Part shown: positions 53,077 to 61,571 of the stretch, piece by piece
Position numbering within the stretch: the first letter of the stretch is position 1
Layout: the number at the start of each line of letters is the position of its first letter
Source: Bradyrhizobium liaoningense
Lineage (GTDB): Bacteria; Pseudomonadota; Alphaproteobacteria; Rhizobiales; Xanthobacteraceae
Reading direction: 5' to 3'
Length of the DNA stretch: 64,000 bases
Assembly (NCBI RefSeq): GCF_018130785.1
Contig: NZ_JAFCJT010000010.1
Span: 1-64,000, forward strand
Notes under the pieces: generated by a model
What the model saw: the letters and a program-made list of their open reading frames with translations, nothing else
The model's database searches: none
What the model was told of the DNA's origin: nothing
Position numbers and translations under genes: made by a program

Positions 53077-53721
53077 CTACGCTGCCGCCTTCCTCCGCGC
53101 CTGCTCGGCCTTGTACAGCTCGAACTCCTCCGCGATTGCCTTCGCGACCGACGGACGCTGGCGCAGGCGGTCATGATAGGCCTTCACGTTCGGCCATTTC
53201 GCCAGCTCGATCGGCGGCGTCGCCATGGTCCAGTTGATGACCGTGACGAGATAGGCGTCGGCCACGCTGAAATGGTCGAGCAGGAACTCGCGTCCCTTCA
53301 GGTAATTGTCGAGATAGTCGAGCCGCGACAGGTTCTTCTCCAGCGCATATGCCTTGGTTTCCTGCGGCGCCCTGCGGTCGAGCACGGGGATGAAGAGGCC
53401 CTTATGCAGCTCGGTGCCGATGAAGCAGAGCCATTGATGCAGCCGGGTGCGATCGATGCCCTGGGTCGCACCGAGGCCGGATTGCGGGAACCGGTCGGCG
53501 ACATATTGCAGGATCGCCGCGTTCTCGGTCAGCACCACGCCCTCGTCGGTGCGCAGCGTCGGCACCAGGCCGATCGGGTTGACGGTGCGGAAATCGGTGC
53601 CGTCGTTGAGCACCTTCTTGGTCGGCGGATCGACTTCGAGATAATTCGCTTCGGCGCCGGCTTCATACAGCGCGACGCGAGTCGCCATCGAACAGGCGAG
53701 CGGCGAGAAATAAAGATCCAT
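53077..53721 (-). CDS. Glutathione S-transferase (beta/GstA-like)
   Basis: This 214-residue protein begins MDLYFSPLACSMATRVALYE with the thioredoxin-like domain and has VPTLRTDEGVVLTENAAILQY. The Cys10-like residue fits beta-class bacterial GSTs. The C-terminal domain has the usual LDHFSVADAYLVTVINW. It conjugates glutathione to electrophiles. ATG 53721 gives the family start. It is divergent from a TetR gene. Confidence 0.92.
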   Translation of the reverse strand: MDLYFSPLACSMATRVALYEAGAEANYLEVDPPTKKVLNDGTDFRTVNPIGLVPTLRTDEGVVLTENAAILQYVADRFPQSGLGATQGIDRTRLHQWLCFIGTELHKGLFIPVLDRRAPQETKAYALEKNLSRLDYLDNYLKGREFLLDHFSVADAYLVTVINWTMATPPIELAKWPNVKAYHDRLRQRPSVAKAIAEEFELYKAEQARRKAAA

Positions 53722-53785
53722 CTTGGGCCTCCTTGGGCAATTCCTCGGTGTGACTCTTGGCGTGTCGCTCAACCTGGCCAGATTG

Positions 53786-53850
53786 ATTTTTGTACTGTCT
53801 TGCATAGAATGGGTGCGGTCAAGGATTAATTTGCGAAATGGTACAAAAAT
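53786..53850. promoter_or_regulatory. Perfect 10-bp inverted repeat in the GST/TetR region
   Basis: ATTTTTGTAC (53786-53795) is the exact reverse complement of GTACAAAAAT (53841-53850), separated by 45 bp. The right copy overlaps the first codons of the TetR gene (MVQKSK). This is a good candidate for a TetR-type operator pair controlling the GST gene and itself. Confidence 0.55.
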
Positions 53851-54482
53851 CGAAGCCGCCAGCTGCTGCCACTCCGCCCAAGCGCCGCGGTCGCCCGCGC
53901 GCCTACGAGCCCGAAATCGCGCTCGGCAAGGCGCTCGACCTGTTCCGCCGGCAGGGTTTTGCGGCGACGTCGCTGGACGATCTCAGCGAGGCGACCGGCA
54001 TGAACCGGCCGAGCCTCTACGGCGCCTTCGGCGACAAGCGCGAGCTCTACATCAAGAGCTACCAGCGCTACCGCGAGGAAGCCCGCGCATCGATGGTGGA
54101 GATCTTTCGCCAGGAGATGCCGGTGCGCCAGCGGCTCGAGCGCATCTTCGCCTCCGCGCTGAACATCTATCTCTCCGGCGAGACCGGTCCGCGCGGCTGT
54201 TTCACGGTGGTGACCGCTGCGTCCGAAGCGGTCGGTGATCCCGAGATCCGTGCCATGGTGCTGGATGGACTGACCGAGCTCGACAAGGCTTTTGCGAATT
54301 GCTTCCGCCGCGCCAGGGAGAAGGGCGAGCTGCCCGCGAGCGCCGACCCCGCCGCGCTGGCGCAGCTCGCCTCCGCAACCGTGCATTCAATCGCTATCCG
54401 CTCCCGCGCCCGCGTGTCGCGCAAAGAGCTGGAGGCGATCGTGAAGGGCGCGATTGACGTGATGGTGGGGGCCAAACCCTAG
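53838..54482 (+). CDS. TetR/AcrR-family repressor
   Basis: This 214-residue protein has the N-terminal helix-turn-helix FAATSLDDLSEATGMNRPSLYGAFGDKREL, an arrangement typical of the family, and a C-terminal ligand-binding domain (TetR_C-like). It is divergent from the GST gene, with a perfect inverted repeat across the start. It likely senses an electrophile. Confidence 0.92.
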   Translation: MVQKSKPPAAATPPKRRGRPRAYEPEIALGKALDLFRRQGFAATSLDDLSEATGMNRPSLYGAFGDKRELYIKSYQRYREEARASMVEIFRQEMPVRQRLERIFASALNIYLSGETGPRGCFTVVTAASEAVGDPEIRAMVLDGLTELDKAFANCFRRAREKGELPASADPAALAQLASATVHSIAIRSRARVSRKELEAIVKGAIDVMVGAKP

Positions 54483-54612
54483 CTGTCGTCCCCGCATTCG
54501 CGGGCACCCATAATCACAGGGAGAAGTTTGGCGACGGCTGGTCGTTCGGTGCTGCGACCATCCGCAACGATAAATCACGCGGTATGGGTCCCCGCGTGTG
54601 CGGGGACGACAG
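54483..54612. repeat. Palindromic RPE-like intergenic repeat
   Basis: CTGTCGTCCCCGC (54483-54495) is the exact reverse complement of GCGGGGACGACAG (54600-54612). The interior has a second inverted pair (GCGGGCACCCATA and TATGGGTCCCCGC). It lies between the convergent TetR and GhrA-like genes. Confidence 0.8.
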
Positions 54613-54652
54613 CGAGGAGGCGCGTTCGCGCCTCCTTCAGGGAGCCGAAACG

Positions 54653-55618
54653 CTAATATCCCCGCGACCGATCCACCACGTTCTCAAGCGTCCCGCCCGT
54701 CTCGAACCGCGCGATCTGCTCGGCGACATAGGCCGAGATTGCATCCGCGTCGGTGTCGGCCGCGTTGTGCGGGGTCAGCAGCACCTTGGGGTGGGTCCAG
54801 AACCGGCTGTTCGCAGGCTGTGGCTCCTGCACGAACACGTCGAGCGAAACGGCGCCCAGCGTGCCGTCGTCGAGGCTGGCCAGGATATCGGATTCATTCT
54901 GGAGGCCGCCGCGGCCGGCATTGATCAGCACGGGCGCGCCGAGCGGGCTGTTGCGGTTGAGCTTCGCGAAGACGTCGCGGTTGAGGATGCCATGCGTATC
55001 GGGCGTCAGCGGCAACAGACAGACCAGGATGTCGGTCTTGCGCAGGAACGCATCGATTCCGTCCGTGCCATGGAAGCATTCGATGCCCTCGATCGTGCGC
55101 GGGCTGCGGCTCCAGCCGGCGACGCGGAAGTCGAGCCGCCGCAGCACGTCGGCGGCATCGGCACCCAGCGTGCCCAATCCCATGACGCCGACCGTGACCG
55201 CGCTCGCCGGCCACTGATATTGCGGCTCCCAGCGTTTTGCGCGCTGCGAGTCCCGCAAGTACAGCTCCTGGCGGTGGTGCATCAGCACGTGCAGCACGAC
55301 ATATTCGGTCATGCGATTGCTGAGATCAGGCACGGCGACGCGGACCAGCGGCACATCAGGCAGGCTCTTGTCCGCCATCAGCGCGTCGACGCCCGCACCC
55401 AGATTGAAGATCGCACGCAGGTTCGGAAAAGAGCCGAGGTCGCCCGGCACCGGCTTCCATACCGCGGCATAGTGTACCTCGGCCGGATCGAGCGCGGCGT
55501 CGGGCAACAGCACCACGCGGCGGCCGCCGCAGACCGCGTCGAACCGGGCCTTCCAGCGCTCCGGCAACCAGTTCTGCTGCGTGCTGTTGATCAGGACGGC
55601 CAGTGTGCCCATGCTCAT
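54653..55618 (-). CDS. ghrA: Glyoxylate/hydroxypyruvate reductase A-like D-2-hydroxyacid dehydrogenase
   Basis: This 321-residue protein has the NAD(P) motif VGVMGLGTLGADAADVL and the catalytic Arg (LINAGRGG), Glu (VFVQEPQP) and His (LLTPHNAA). GhrA enzymes reduce glyoxylate and hydroxypyruvate. The start is at ATG 55618 after GAGG. The gene is separate from neighbours. Confidence 0.9.
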   Translation of the reverse strand: MSMGTLAVLINSTQQNWLPERWKARFDAVCGGRRVVLLPDAALDPAEVHYAAVWKPVPGDLGSFPNLRAIFNLGAGVDALMADKSLPDVPLVRVAVPDLSNRMTEYVVLHVLMHHRQELYLRDSQRAKRWEPQYQWPASAVTVGVMGLGTLGADAADVLRRLDFRVAGWSRSPRTIEGIECFHGTDGIDAFLRKTDILVCLLPLTPDTHGILNRDVFAKLNRNSPLGAPVLINAGRGGLQNESDILASLDDGTLGAVSLDVFVQEPQPANSRFWTHPKVLLTPHNAADTDADAISAYVAEQIARFETGGTLENVVDRSRGY

Positions 55619-55762
55619 TCGAAGTGCCTCGTCAGGTTCCGCTCTTGAAGGCCCTCCTTGGCACGATCCGACGGATTTTTCTCGCAAATTTTTTCCGCAG
55701 CCCTGTCGGGGCGATGCATAGTGGATCGTCTTCAAAACAAGCGTTCACGGAAGGTGCTGCCC

Positions 55763-56131
55763 ATGCTTTATGCGATCCTTTGCTATCACGACGAGGACTT
55801 CGTCGGCTCCTGGAGCAAGGACCAGGACGAGGCCGTGATGAAGAAGCTCGCCGTGGTGCAGGAGAAGCTCACGAGCCAGGGCCGGCTCGGCCCGGTGGCG
55901 CGGCTGCTGCCGACCACCGCGGCGGCGACGCTGCGCAAGGAAGACCCGCCGCTGGTGCTCGACGGCCCCTATGCGGAGACCAAGGAGCAATTGCTCGGCT
56001 TCTACATCGTCGACTGCAAGAACCTCGACGAAGCGCTCGACGTTGCGCGCGACCTCGGCGCGGCCAATCCCGGCGGCGCTTATGAGGTGCGCCCTGTGGG
56101 CGTATTCAGGCCCGGAGGAATTTCGGCGTGA
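55763..56131 (+). CDS. YCII/DGPF-domain protein
   Basis: This 122-residue protein has the YCII-related fold with the DGPF-like motif VLDGPYAETKEQLLGFYIVD. Its stop overlaps the GTG start of the sigma factor gene. DGPF genes are the constant neighbours of ECF42 sigma factors. The function is unknown. Confidence 0.93.
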   Translation: MLYAILCYHDEDFVGSWSKDQDEAVMKKLAVVQEKLTSQGRLGPVARLLPTTAAATLRKEDPPLVLDGPYAETKEQLLGFYIVDCKNLDEALDVARDLGAANPGGAYEVRPVGVFRPGGISA

Positions 56132-57426
56132 GCGACACCGATACCGCCTGGATCGAGACCGCGCTGACCTCGGCGCGACCCCAGGCAGTTGGCGCGCTGC
56201 TGCGCTATTTCCGCGATCTCGACACCGCCGAGGAGGCCTTTCAGAACGCCTGCCTGCGCGCGCTGAAAACCTGGCCGCAGAACGGGCCACCGCGCGATCC
56301 CGCGGCCTGGCTGATCATGGTCGGCCGCAACGTCGCCATCGACGAGGTCCGCCGCGCCCGCAAGCAGCAGCCGCTGCCGGAGGATGACCAAGCCATCTCC
56401 GATCTCGACGACGCCGAGGGCGCGCTCGCCGAGCGGCTCGACGGCTCGCACTACCGCGACGACATTTTGCGGCTGATGTTCATTTGCTGCCATCCCCAAC
56501 TGCCGGCGACCCAGCAGATCGCGTTGGCCTTGCGCATCGTCTCCGGTCTCACGGTGAAGCAAATCGCGCGCGCCTTCCTGATTTCAGAAGCCGCGATGGA
56601 GCAGCGCATCACGCGCGCCAAGGCGAAGGTCGCGGAAGCGGGGACGCCGTTCGAATCGCCCGGTGCGGTCGAACGCTCCGAGCGGCTCGCCGGCGTTGCC
56701 GCAATGATCTACCTGATCTTCAACGAAGGCTATTCGGCGAGCGGCGACACCGCGGAGATCCGAAAGCTGCTGTGCGAGGAAGCGATCCGGCTGGCGCGGT
56801 TGCTGCTGCGGCTGTTCCAGAGTGAGCCGGAGATCATGGGGCTCACGGCCCTCATCTTGTTGCAGCACGCCCGCAGCGCTGCGCGCTTTGCTGCGGACGG
56901 CTCGCTGATCCTGCTCGACGACCAGGATCGCACGCTGTGGAACGGCACCATGATCGCGGAAGGCTTGGCGCTGATCGACAAGGCGATGCGCCACCGCCGC
57001 AGCGGCCCCTATCAGATCCAGGCCGCGATCGCCGCGCTGCATGCGCGCGCGTCGACGCCCGAGGAAACCGACTGGACGCAGATCGACCTGCTCTACGGCG
57101 CGCTCGAACTGATGCAGCCTTCGCCGGTGGTGACGCTCAACCGCGCGGTCGCGGTTTCCAAGGTGCGCGGACCGCAAGCGGCGCTCGAGCTGATCGAGCC
57201 GCTGGCGCCGAAACTCGCCAACTATTTCCATTTCTACGGCGTGCGCGGCGCCTTCCTGATGCAGCTCGGCCGCAACGACGAAGCCCGCATCGCCTTCGAC
57301 CGCGCCATCGCACTCGCCAACACCTCTGCCGAAGCCGCCCATATCCGCATGCACATCGATCGCCTGATCCGGGACAGCCAGCCGAAGGGGGCCAATGGCG
57401 CCCGGCAGGGCGCGAAGGTGAAGTAG
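56128..57426 (+). CDS. ECF42-type RNA polymerase sigma factor with C-terminal extension
   Basis: This 432-residue protein has a sigma-70 region 2 (TAEEAFQNACLRALKTWP), region 4 (VSGLTVKQIARAFLISEAAM) and a C-terminal part of about 230 residues with helical repeats (YGALELMQPSPVVTLNRAVA, DEARIAFDRAIALANTSAEA). No anti-sigma gene is adjacent. The ECF42 group is thought to be controlled by its C-terminal extension. GTG start in a GTGA overlap. Confidence 0.9.
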   Translation: MSDTDTAWIETALTSARPQAVGALLRYFRDLDTAEEAFQNACLRALKTWPQNGPPRDPAAWLIMVGRNVAIDEVRRARKQQPLPEDDQAISDLDDAEGALAERLDGSHYRDDILRLMFICCHPQLPATQQIALALRIVSGLTVKQIARAFLISEAAMEQRITRAKAKVAEAGTPFESPGAVERSERLAGVAAMIYLIFNEGYSASGDTAEIRKLLCEEAIRLARLLLRLFQSEPEIMGLTALILLQHARSAARFAADGSLILLDDQDRTLWNGTMIAEGLALIDKAMRHRRSGPYQIQAAIAALHARASTPEETDWTQIDLLYGALELMQPSPVVTLNRAVAVSKVRGPQAALELIEPLAPKLANYFHFYGVRGAFLMQLGRNDEARIAFDRAIALANTSAEAAHIRMHIDRLIRDSQPKGANGARQGAKVK

Positions 57427-57445
57427 GGCACTCCTATAGCCACAT

Positions 57446-57528
57446 CGTCATGGCCGGGCTTGTCCCGGGCATCCACGTTCTTTCTTGCGTCCAACGCGTG
57501 GATGGCCGGGACAAGCCCGGCGATGACG
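57446..57528. repeat. Palindromic RPE-like intergenic repeat
   Basis: The arms at 57446-57477 and 57497-57528 (32 bp each) match as reverse complements at 30 of 32 positions, with a 19-bp loop. CGGGCTTGTCCCGG is the core. It follows the sigma factor gene and can form a strong hairpin. Confidence 0.85.
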
Positions 57529-57617
57529 TCGGGAGGCAGCAAGCCAAAAAATCTCCTCCGGAATTGTCGGCTCTCGCCGTTCTCCTTCGTCTTAATCCCA
57601 TATCCAGGGAGCCATTC

Positions 57618-58154
57618 ATGCTGAAAGCCATTGCCATCATCGCCATCGTGCTCGCGGTCGGGATCGCGGGCATCCTCGTCTTCGCATTGACGAAACCCGA
57701 CACGTTCCGCGTCGAGCGCTCGCTCGCCATGAAGGCGCCGGCCGCCGCGATCTATCCCCAGGTCGCCGATTTCCACTTCTGGACCAGCTGGTCGCCCTAT
57801 GAGAACCGCGATCCCGCCATGAAGCGCACCTACGGCGGAACGGCGCAGGGCAAGGGCGCGACCTATGCCTGGGACGGCAATAATAATGTCGGCGCCGGCC
57901 ATATGGAGATCCTCGAGGCGAACGCGTCGTCAAAGCTGCGCATCAAGCTCGACTTCGAGCGGCCGTTCGAAGGCCACAACACCGCCGAGTTCACCTTTGT
58001 GCCGCAAGGCGATGCCACACTGGTCACATGGGCGATGTACGGTCCGGCCCCGTTCATGTCCAAGGTGATGCAGGTGTTCATCAACATGGACAACATGATC
58101 GGCAAGGACTTTGAGGCCGGCCTCGCCAGCCTGAAGACGCTCACCGAGAAGTAA
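57618..58154 (+). CDS. SRPBCC-family protein
   Basis: This 178-residue protein has an N-terminal membrane anchor (AIIAIVLAVGIAGILVFAL) and a SRPBCC domain (FHFWTSWSPYENRDPAMKRT, GAGHMEILEANASSKLRIKL). This is a common neighbour of ECF41/42 sigma factors. The ligand is unknown. Confidence 0.88.
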   Translation: MLKAIAIIAIVLAVGIAGILVFALTKPDTFRVERSLAMKAPAAAIYPQVADFHFWTSWSPYENRDPAMKRTYGGTAQGKGATYAWDGNNNVGAGHMEILEANASSKLRIKLDFERPFEGHNTAEFTFVPQGDATLVTWAMYGPAPFMSKVMQVFINMDNMIGKDFEAGLASLKTLTEK

Positions 58155-58187
58155 CGCCCTCAAGAAGCGAAGAAGAGGAGAGAAACG

Positions 58188-58601
58188 ATGCTCAATGCCT
58201 ATCTGTTCTATCAGGACACCTGCGAAGCCGCGTTCAACTTCTACGCCAAGGTTCTGGGCGGCAAGATCGACGCCATGATGCGCTCATCGGACGCGCCGCC
58301 GGACATGCCTGCTGCGCCGGGCCGCGAGAAGATGATCATGCATGCGCGGATGTCGCTGCCCGACGGCAGTGTGCTGATGGCCTCCGACGTGCCGCCCGAG
58401 CACTTTAGCAAGCCGCAGGGCTTCTCGATCTCGTTCACGGTCAAGGACCCCGCGGACGGTGAGCGCAAGTTCAACGCGCTCGCCGACGGCGGCACCGTCA
58501 CCATGCCCTACAGCAAGACGTTCTGGGCCAAGGGTTTTGGCATGTGCGTCGACAAGTTCGGGATTCCCTGGATGGTGAACTGCCCGGCCGAGGGAATGTG
58601 A
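58188..58601 (+). CDS. VOC-family (PhnB-like glyoxalase/bleomycin resistance) protein
   Basis: This 137-residue protein has the PhnB-like pattern AYLFYQDTCEAAFNFYAKVL and AKGFGMCVDKFGIPWMVNC. VOC proteins fold from paired beta-alpha-beta units. It follows the SRPBCC gene by 33 bp, likely on the same transcript. Confidence 0.92.
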   Translation: MLNAYLFYQDTCEAAFNFYAKVLGGKIDAMMRSSDAPPDMPAAPGREKMIMHARMSLPDGSVLMASDVPPEHFSKPQGFSISFTVKDPADGERKFNALADGGTVTMPYSKTFWAKGFGMCVDKFGIPWMVNCPAEGM

Positions 58602-58634
58602 CAGCCGCGACCGCCTGATGCGCCAGGCCGTGAT

Positions 58635-58660
58635 CCCTCTCCCGCTGTCGCGGGAGAGGG
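58635..58660. terminator. Strong hairpin after the VOC gene
   Basis: CCCTCTCCCG (58635-58644) pairs perfectly with CGGGAGAGGG (58651-58660), 33 bp after the stop. No T-run follows. It probably ends or protects the transcript. Confidence 0.55.
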
Positions 58661-58708
58661 GCACTTATGATGTCGTCATGTCACACAGCCGGTCGGCTGG
58701 ATGCTCGC

Positions 58709-59071
58709 TCACCGGATCGATCCGGTCACGTCATCGCTTGGCGGGGACGGTTCAACGCAGCGAGGGCAGATCACGAGTTTCGTGCCGAGCTGCTTGTCGT
58801 TCTCCGCTTCGATTTCGTCATGGATCGCCCACCACGCCTGCGAGTACGGGCGCAAGGTGCCGAGCACTCTTTCCCGCTCCTGATTGGGGTTGTCCTGCGC
58901 AGGAGTCGGATTCGCTGCGCGCCGCTTTGCGACGGAGGGACGATTAGGGGCCTGGTTCGGATCCCGGCCGAGGCCGTCCCATGCGATCGGTCGGCGCTCC
59001 TGCGCCGGCGCCACCGCGCATCCGAGGAGCGCTATGCAAAAAGTGAGCAAGACGAAGCCGTGACGAAGCAT
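58709..59071 (-). CDS. Putative small lipoprotein of unknown function
   Basis: This 120-residue protein has a signal peptide with a lipobox-like LTFCIALLGCAVAPAQ (Cys about residue 18). The mature part is rich in Pro, Arg and Asp, with a Trp-rich segment QAWWAIHDEIEAEND and CPRC. No family recognised. Confidence 0.7.
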   Translation of the reverse strand: MLRHGFVLLTFCIALLGCAVAPAQERRPIAWDGLGRDPNQAPNRPSVAKRRAANPTPAQDNPNQERERVLGTLRPYSQAWWAIHDEIEAENDKQLGTKLVICPRCVEPSPPSDDVTGSIR

Positions 59072-59358
59072 GCCGGACCCTTGGTGCGGTAGGCGACACG
59101 CAAACTCCGTATGCAGAGCCTTGCATCGCGCCGGTTGAATGGAACCTAAGGGAAACGACGTGGCCGCCTTGGCCCAATATGGAATCGTGTTGTCGCATCA
59201 CATTGCGAGAGCAGTGAGGCCGCTTCGTGAAATGATGCTGATCGCATCGCACAACAACTGGCGAAATATTAGGCTGTGAACTCCGCGACAGAATCGCTAA
59301 TAATTTCTTCATAAATTCTACAAACTGGGGTGGGCGTAACTTGGAAGGGGAGCGACCG
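59072..59358. other. Intergenic region, AT-rich near the end
   Basis: No gene was seen. From about 59260 to 59330 the sequence becomes AT-rich (for example CGCTAATAATTTCTTCATAA), unlike the rest of the window, which may be the promoter of the micro-protein at 59359. Confidence 0.4.
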
Positions 59359-59451
59359 ATGGCAGCGGCGCTACAAATCAATTTTGCACTTTGGGGCATG
59401 CTCATCTGCGCGACCTTGGAATTGGCGCAGACCATCCAGAGGCTCTACTAG
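59359..59451 (+). CDS. 30-residue membrane micro-protein
   Basis: The small frame reads MAAALQINFALWGMLICATL, then ELAQTIQRLY, followed by TAG. GGAAGGGGAG lies 8-17 bp upstream, one of the clearest ribosome sites in the region. Residues about 8-25 form a single transmembrane helix. No family known. It is too short for most gene finders. Confidence 0.5.
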   Translation: MAAALQINFALWGMLICATLELAQTIQRLY

Positions 59452-59498
59452 GCCGACGAGATGCGTGACCGGCGCAATTGCTTCGTCGCGCTCGTCCG

Positions 59499-59975
59499 CT
59501 AGCCCACGAGCAACGCGATGAGCGTGAAGCTGACGCTTGCGATCACGATCATCGAAAGTATGTAGTTGCGCGGCCGTGCCATTCGCGCGCGCGGCGGTCT
59601 CTGCCGCTGTAGTGGTTCGCTCGCCTGCCATACGGGTTCCGACGGCGCGAGCGCAGCCTCCGCACGCGAGCCGATATATTTCACATAGAACTCGAGCAGC
59701 CGCAGCGCGGATGACAGGTCCATCAGGCCCTCGCGATCGCGCCGCGACAGCAATTCGAATTCGACGGTTTCCTCGGAGCTCAACTGGCCAAGGACAATGC
59801 GTCCCTGATCCGACAGGCGGTAGTGAAAATCGAGGGGCTGCACGGCCTGCGACCCGTTTGAAAATGAGTAATCCTGAAAAAGCGGAACCATCCTAGTCTG
59901 TGACCACTGCTGAGATTGTGACGGCCCCTGCGGCCATCGCGACCCGAGCGGCCCCAATCTGGGCGGAACCATCAT
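59499..59975 (-). CDS. Single-pass membrane protein of unknown function
   Basis: About 158 residues from ATG 59975. It could start at TTG 60068 or ATG 59891, and no clear ribosome site decides this. The middle contains FHYRLSDQGRIVLGQLSSEE and LSSALRLLEFYVKYIG, and the C-terminus is one hydrophobic helix (SMIVIASVSFTLIALLVG) with a basic segment before it. Not recognised. Confidence 0.6.
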   Translation of the reverse strand: MMVPPRLGPLGSRWPQGPSQSQQWSQTRMVPLFQDYSFSNGSQAVQPLDFHYRLSDQGRIVLGQLSSEETVEFELLSRRDREGLMDLSSALRLLEFYVKYIGSRAEAALAPSEPVWQASEPLQRQRPPRARMARPRNYILSMIVIASVSFTLIALLVG

Positions 59976-60127
59976 AGACGGTCGGGAAAGGCCGGAAACC
60001 GCGTAAATTGGGCAGGCATTGCGAAGCGGTTGAGCGGGTTTCGTGTCCGGATCGTCGGAATTTTGCAAAACTGCCTAATAGCCGGACAGCGGCGGATGCA
60101 CCCCAGTCACACGTGGCCGCCTGTTGC

Positions 60128-60565
60128 TCAGCGGCAGCGTGGATAAATCGCCGCAAGATCGCGGCCCTTCAGCAAAAGCAATCTGGACGAGAGGCCGCCG
60201 TGACGGCTGATCCAGTCGCGCACCGGGCCGGGATAGGCCTGGAGCACCGCGTCGGACGCTTCCGGCTCGGCATAAAAACGCCCGCGCCGGTCGACCGAAC
60301 GCGCCGCGTGGAAGCCGAGTACCGCGCGTTTGGTGACGCAGATGCGCTCGCCCGGCACGATGCTCAGCACCAGCGTGCAGGCGGACAGGCACGGACCGTC
60401 GATCACCACGCGCTCGCCGCTTTCGCGTACACTCTCGAACAGGTCGAGGAACGGCCCGACCTGTCCGCCCGGCGACTGGATGATGCGGATTTCGGCCATG
60501 GCGGGTGTGCCGGCGAGCAGCGCGGATGCGAGCAAGATGGTTTTGAGGAGGGTGGCGTGTCGCAT
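60128..60565 (-). CDS. Exported ClpP/crotonase-like protein
   Basis: This 145-residue protein has a signal peptide (LLKTILLASALLAGTPAMA) and the pattern VIDGPCLSACTLVLSIV, followed by RAVLGFHAA, which is found in periplasmic COG3904-like ClpP/crotonase-fold proteins. The Ser and following His could form a serine hydrolase site. ATG 60565 has GGAGAG upstream. Confidence 0.8.
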   Translation of the reverse strand: MRHATLLKTILLASALLAGTPAMAEIRIIQSPGGQVGPFLDLFESVRESGERVVIDGPCLSACTLVLSIVPGERICVTKRAVLGFHAARSVDRRGRFYAEPEASDAVLQAYPGPVRDWISRHGGLSSRLLLLKGRDLAAIYPRCR

Positions 60566-60590
60566 CTTACTCTCCGCAAATTCGGCGCCG

Positions 60591-60681
60591 TAGGGTGGGC
60601 AAGGCGTAGCGAGCCCACCAATGGCACCGCAACTCAGGAGAGAGTGGTGGGCACGGCGCTTCGCGCCTTTTGCCCACGCTA
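60591..60681. repeat. Palindromic intergenic repeat with GTGGGC/GCCCAC arms
   Basis: TAGGGTGGGCAAGGCG at the left end is inverted at the right end (CGCCTTTTGCCCACGCTA), and an inner pair is AGCCCACCA with GGTGGGCAC. This element type is common in Bradyrhizobium and Rhodopseudomonas intergenic regions. Confidence 0.75.
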
Positions 60682-60693
60682 CAAATCCTGTGC

Positions 60694-61482
60694 CTACCCG
60701 TTCCGCCGTTCGCCGCGCAGCGTCGGCAGGCCGATGCCAGCCGCATCGAAGCCGCCATCGACGGCCAAAATTTGGCCGGTGATGTAGCTCGATCGTTCCG
60801 AGCACAGGAAATAGATCGCGTCCGCGAGTTCCTCCTCCAGGCCGTAGCGGTTGAGCGGAATGGCGTCGTGATAGTCGGCGCGGATCTCCCGGGTGTGGAC
60901 CTGCTTCGCCATCGCGGTGTCGACCGGCCCCGGCGCGACCGCGTTGACGCGGATGTTGAGCGAGGCGAGCTCGACCGCGAGCTGCTTGGTCAGGTGCGCA
61001 AGGCCCGCCTTGCTGGTGCCATAGGCCGAACGCAGCGTCGAGGCGCGCACCGCCGAGATCGAGGTGACGTTGACGATGGCGCCGCCGCCTTGCTCGCGCA
61101 TCAGCGGCGCGGCCGCCTTGGTGCACAGGAACGGGCCGGTGAGATTGACCGCCATGATCCTGTTCCAGTCGGCGTCGCTGGTCTCCAGCACTGGCGCGAA
61201 CACGGCGACGCCGGCGTTGTTGACGAGCGCATCGAGCCGACCGAAGCGGCTCATGACCGCCGCCATTGCAGCTCCCACGGCGGCTGCGTCGGACACGTCG
61301 CAGGTGATTGCCAGCGTGTTATCGGGATTCTTCAGCGCCGCCGCCGCGCCTGCCTGCAGCTCCCCCTCGATATCGAGCAGCGCGACGCGCCACCCTTCGG
61401 CCAGGAATTTCTTGGCCGTCGCCAGCCCGATGCCTCGCGCGGCTCCGGTGACGAGGGCGACGTTTTGTGGGGCCTGCGGCAT
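60694..61482 (-). CDS. SDR-family oxidoreductase
   Basis: This 262-residue protein has ALVTGAARGIGLATAKKFLA, NNAG, catalytic Ser in VTSISA and AYGTSKAGL (Tyr-x3-Lys), and a C-terminal YITGQILAVDGGF. It is a classical SDR, with the substrate unknown. It is divergent from the cupin gene. Confidence 0.93.
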   Translation of the reverse strand: MPQAPQNVALVTGAARGIGLATAKKFLAEGWRVALLDIEGELQAGAAAALKNPDNTLAITCDVSDAAAVGAAMAAVMSRFGRLDALVNNAGVAVFAPVLETSDADWNRIMAVNLTGPFLCTKAAAPLMREQGGGAIVNVTSISAVRASTLRSAYGTSKAGLAHLTKQLAVELASLNIRVNAVAPGPVDTAMAKQVHTREIRADYHDAIPLNRYGLEEELADAIYFLCSERSSYITGQILAVDGGFDAAGIGLPTLRGERRNG

Positions 61483-61571
61483 TTGCTAATCTGTCCTGTG
61501 TTCGAAAGGGGCGCGCACCAGCGCCGGCTCCTTTTACTTCGCTTTCGTCCCGGCAAGAAGGGCTCCAGCCC

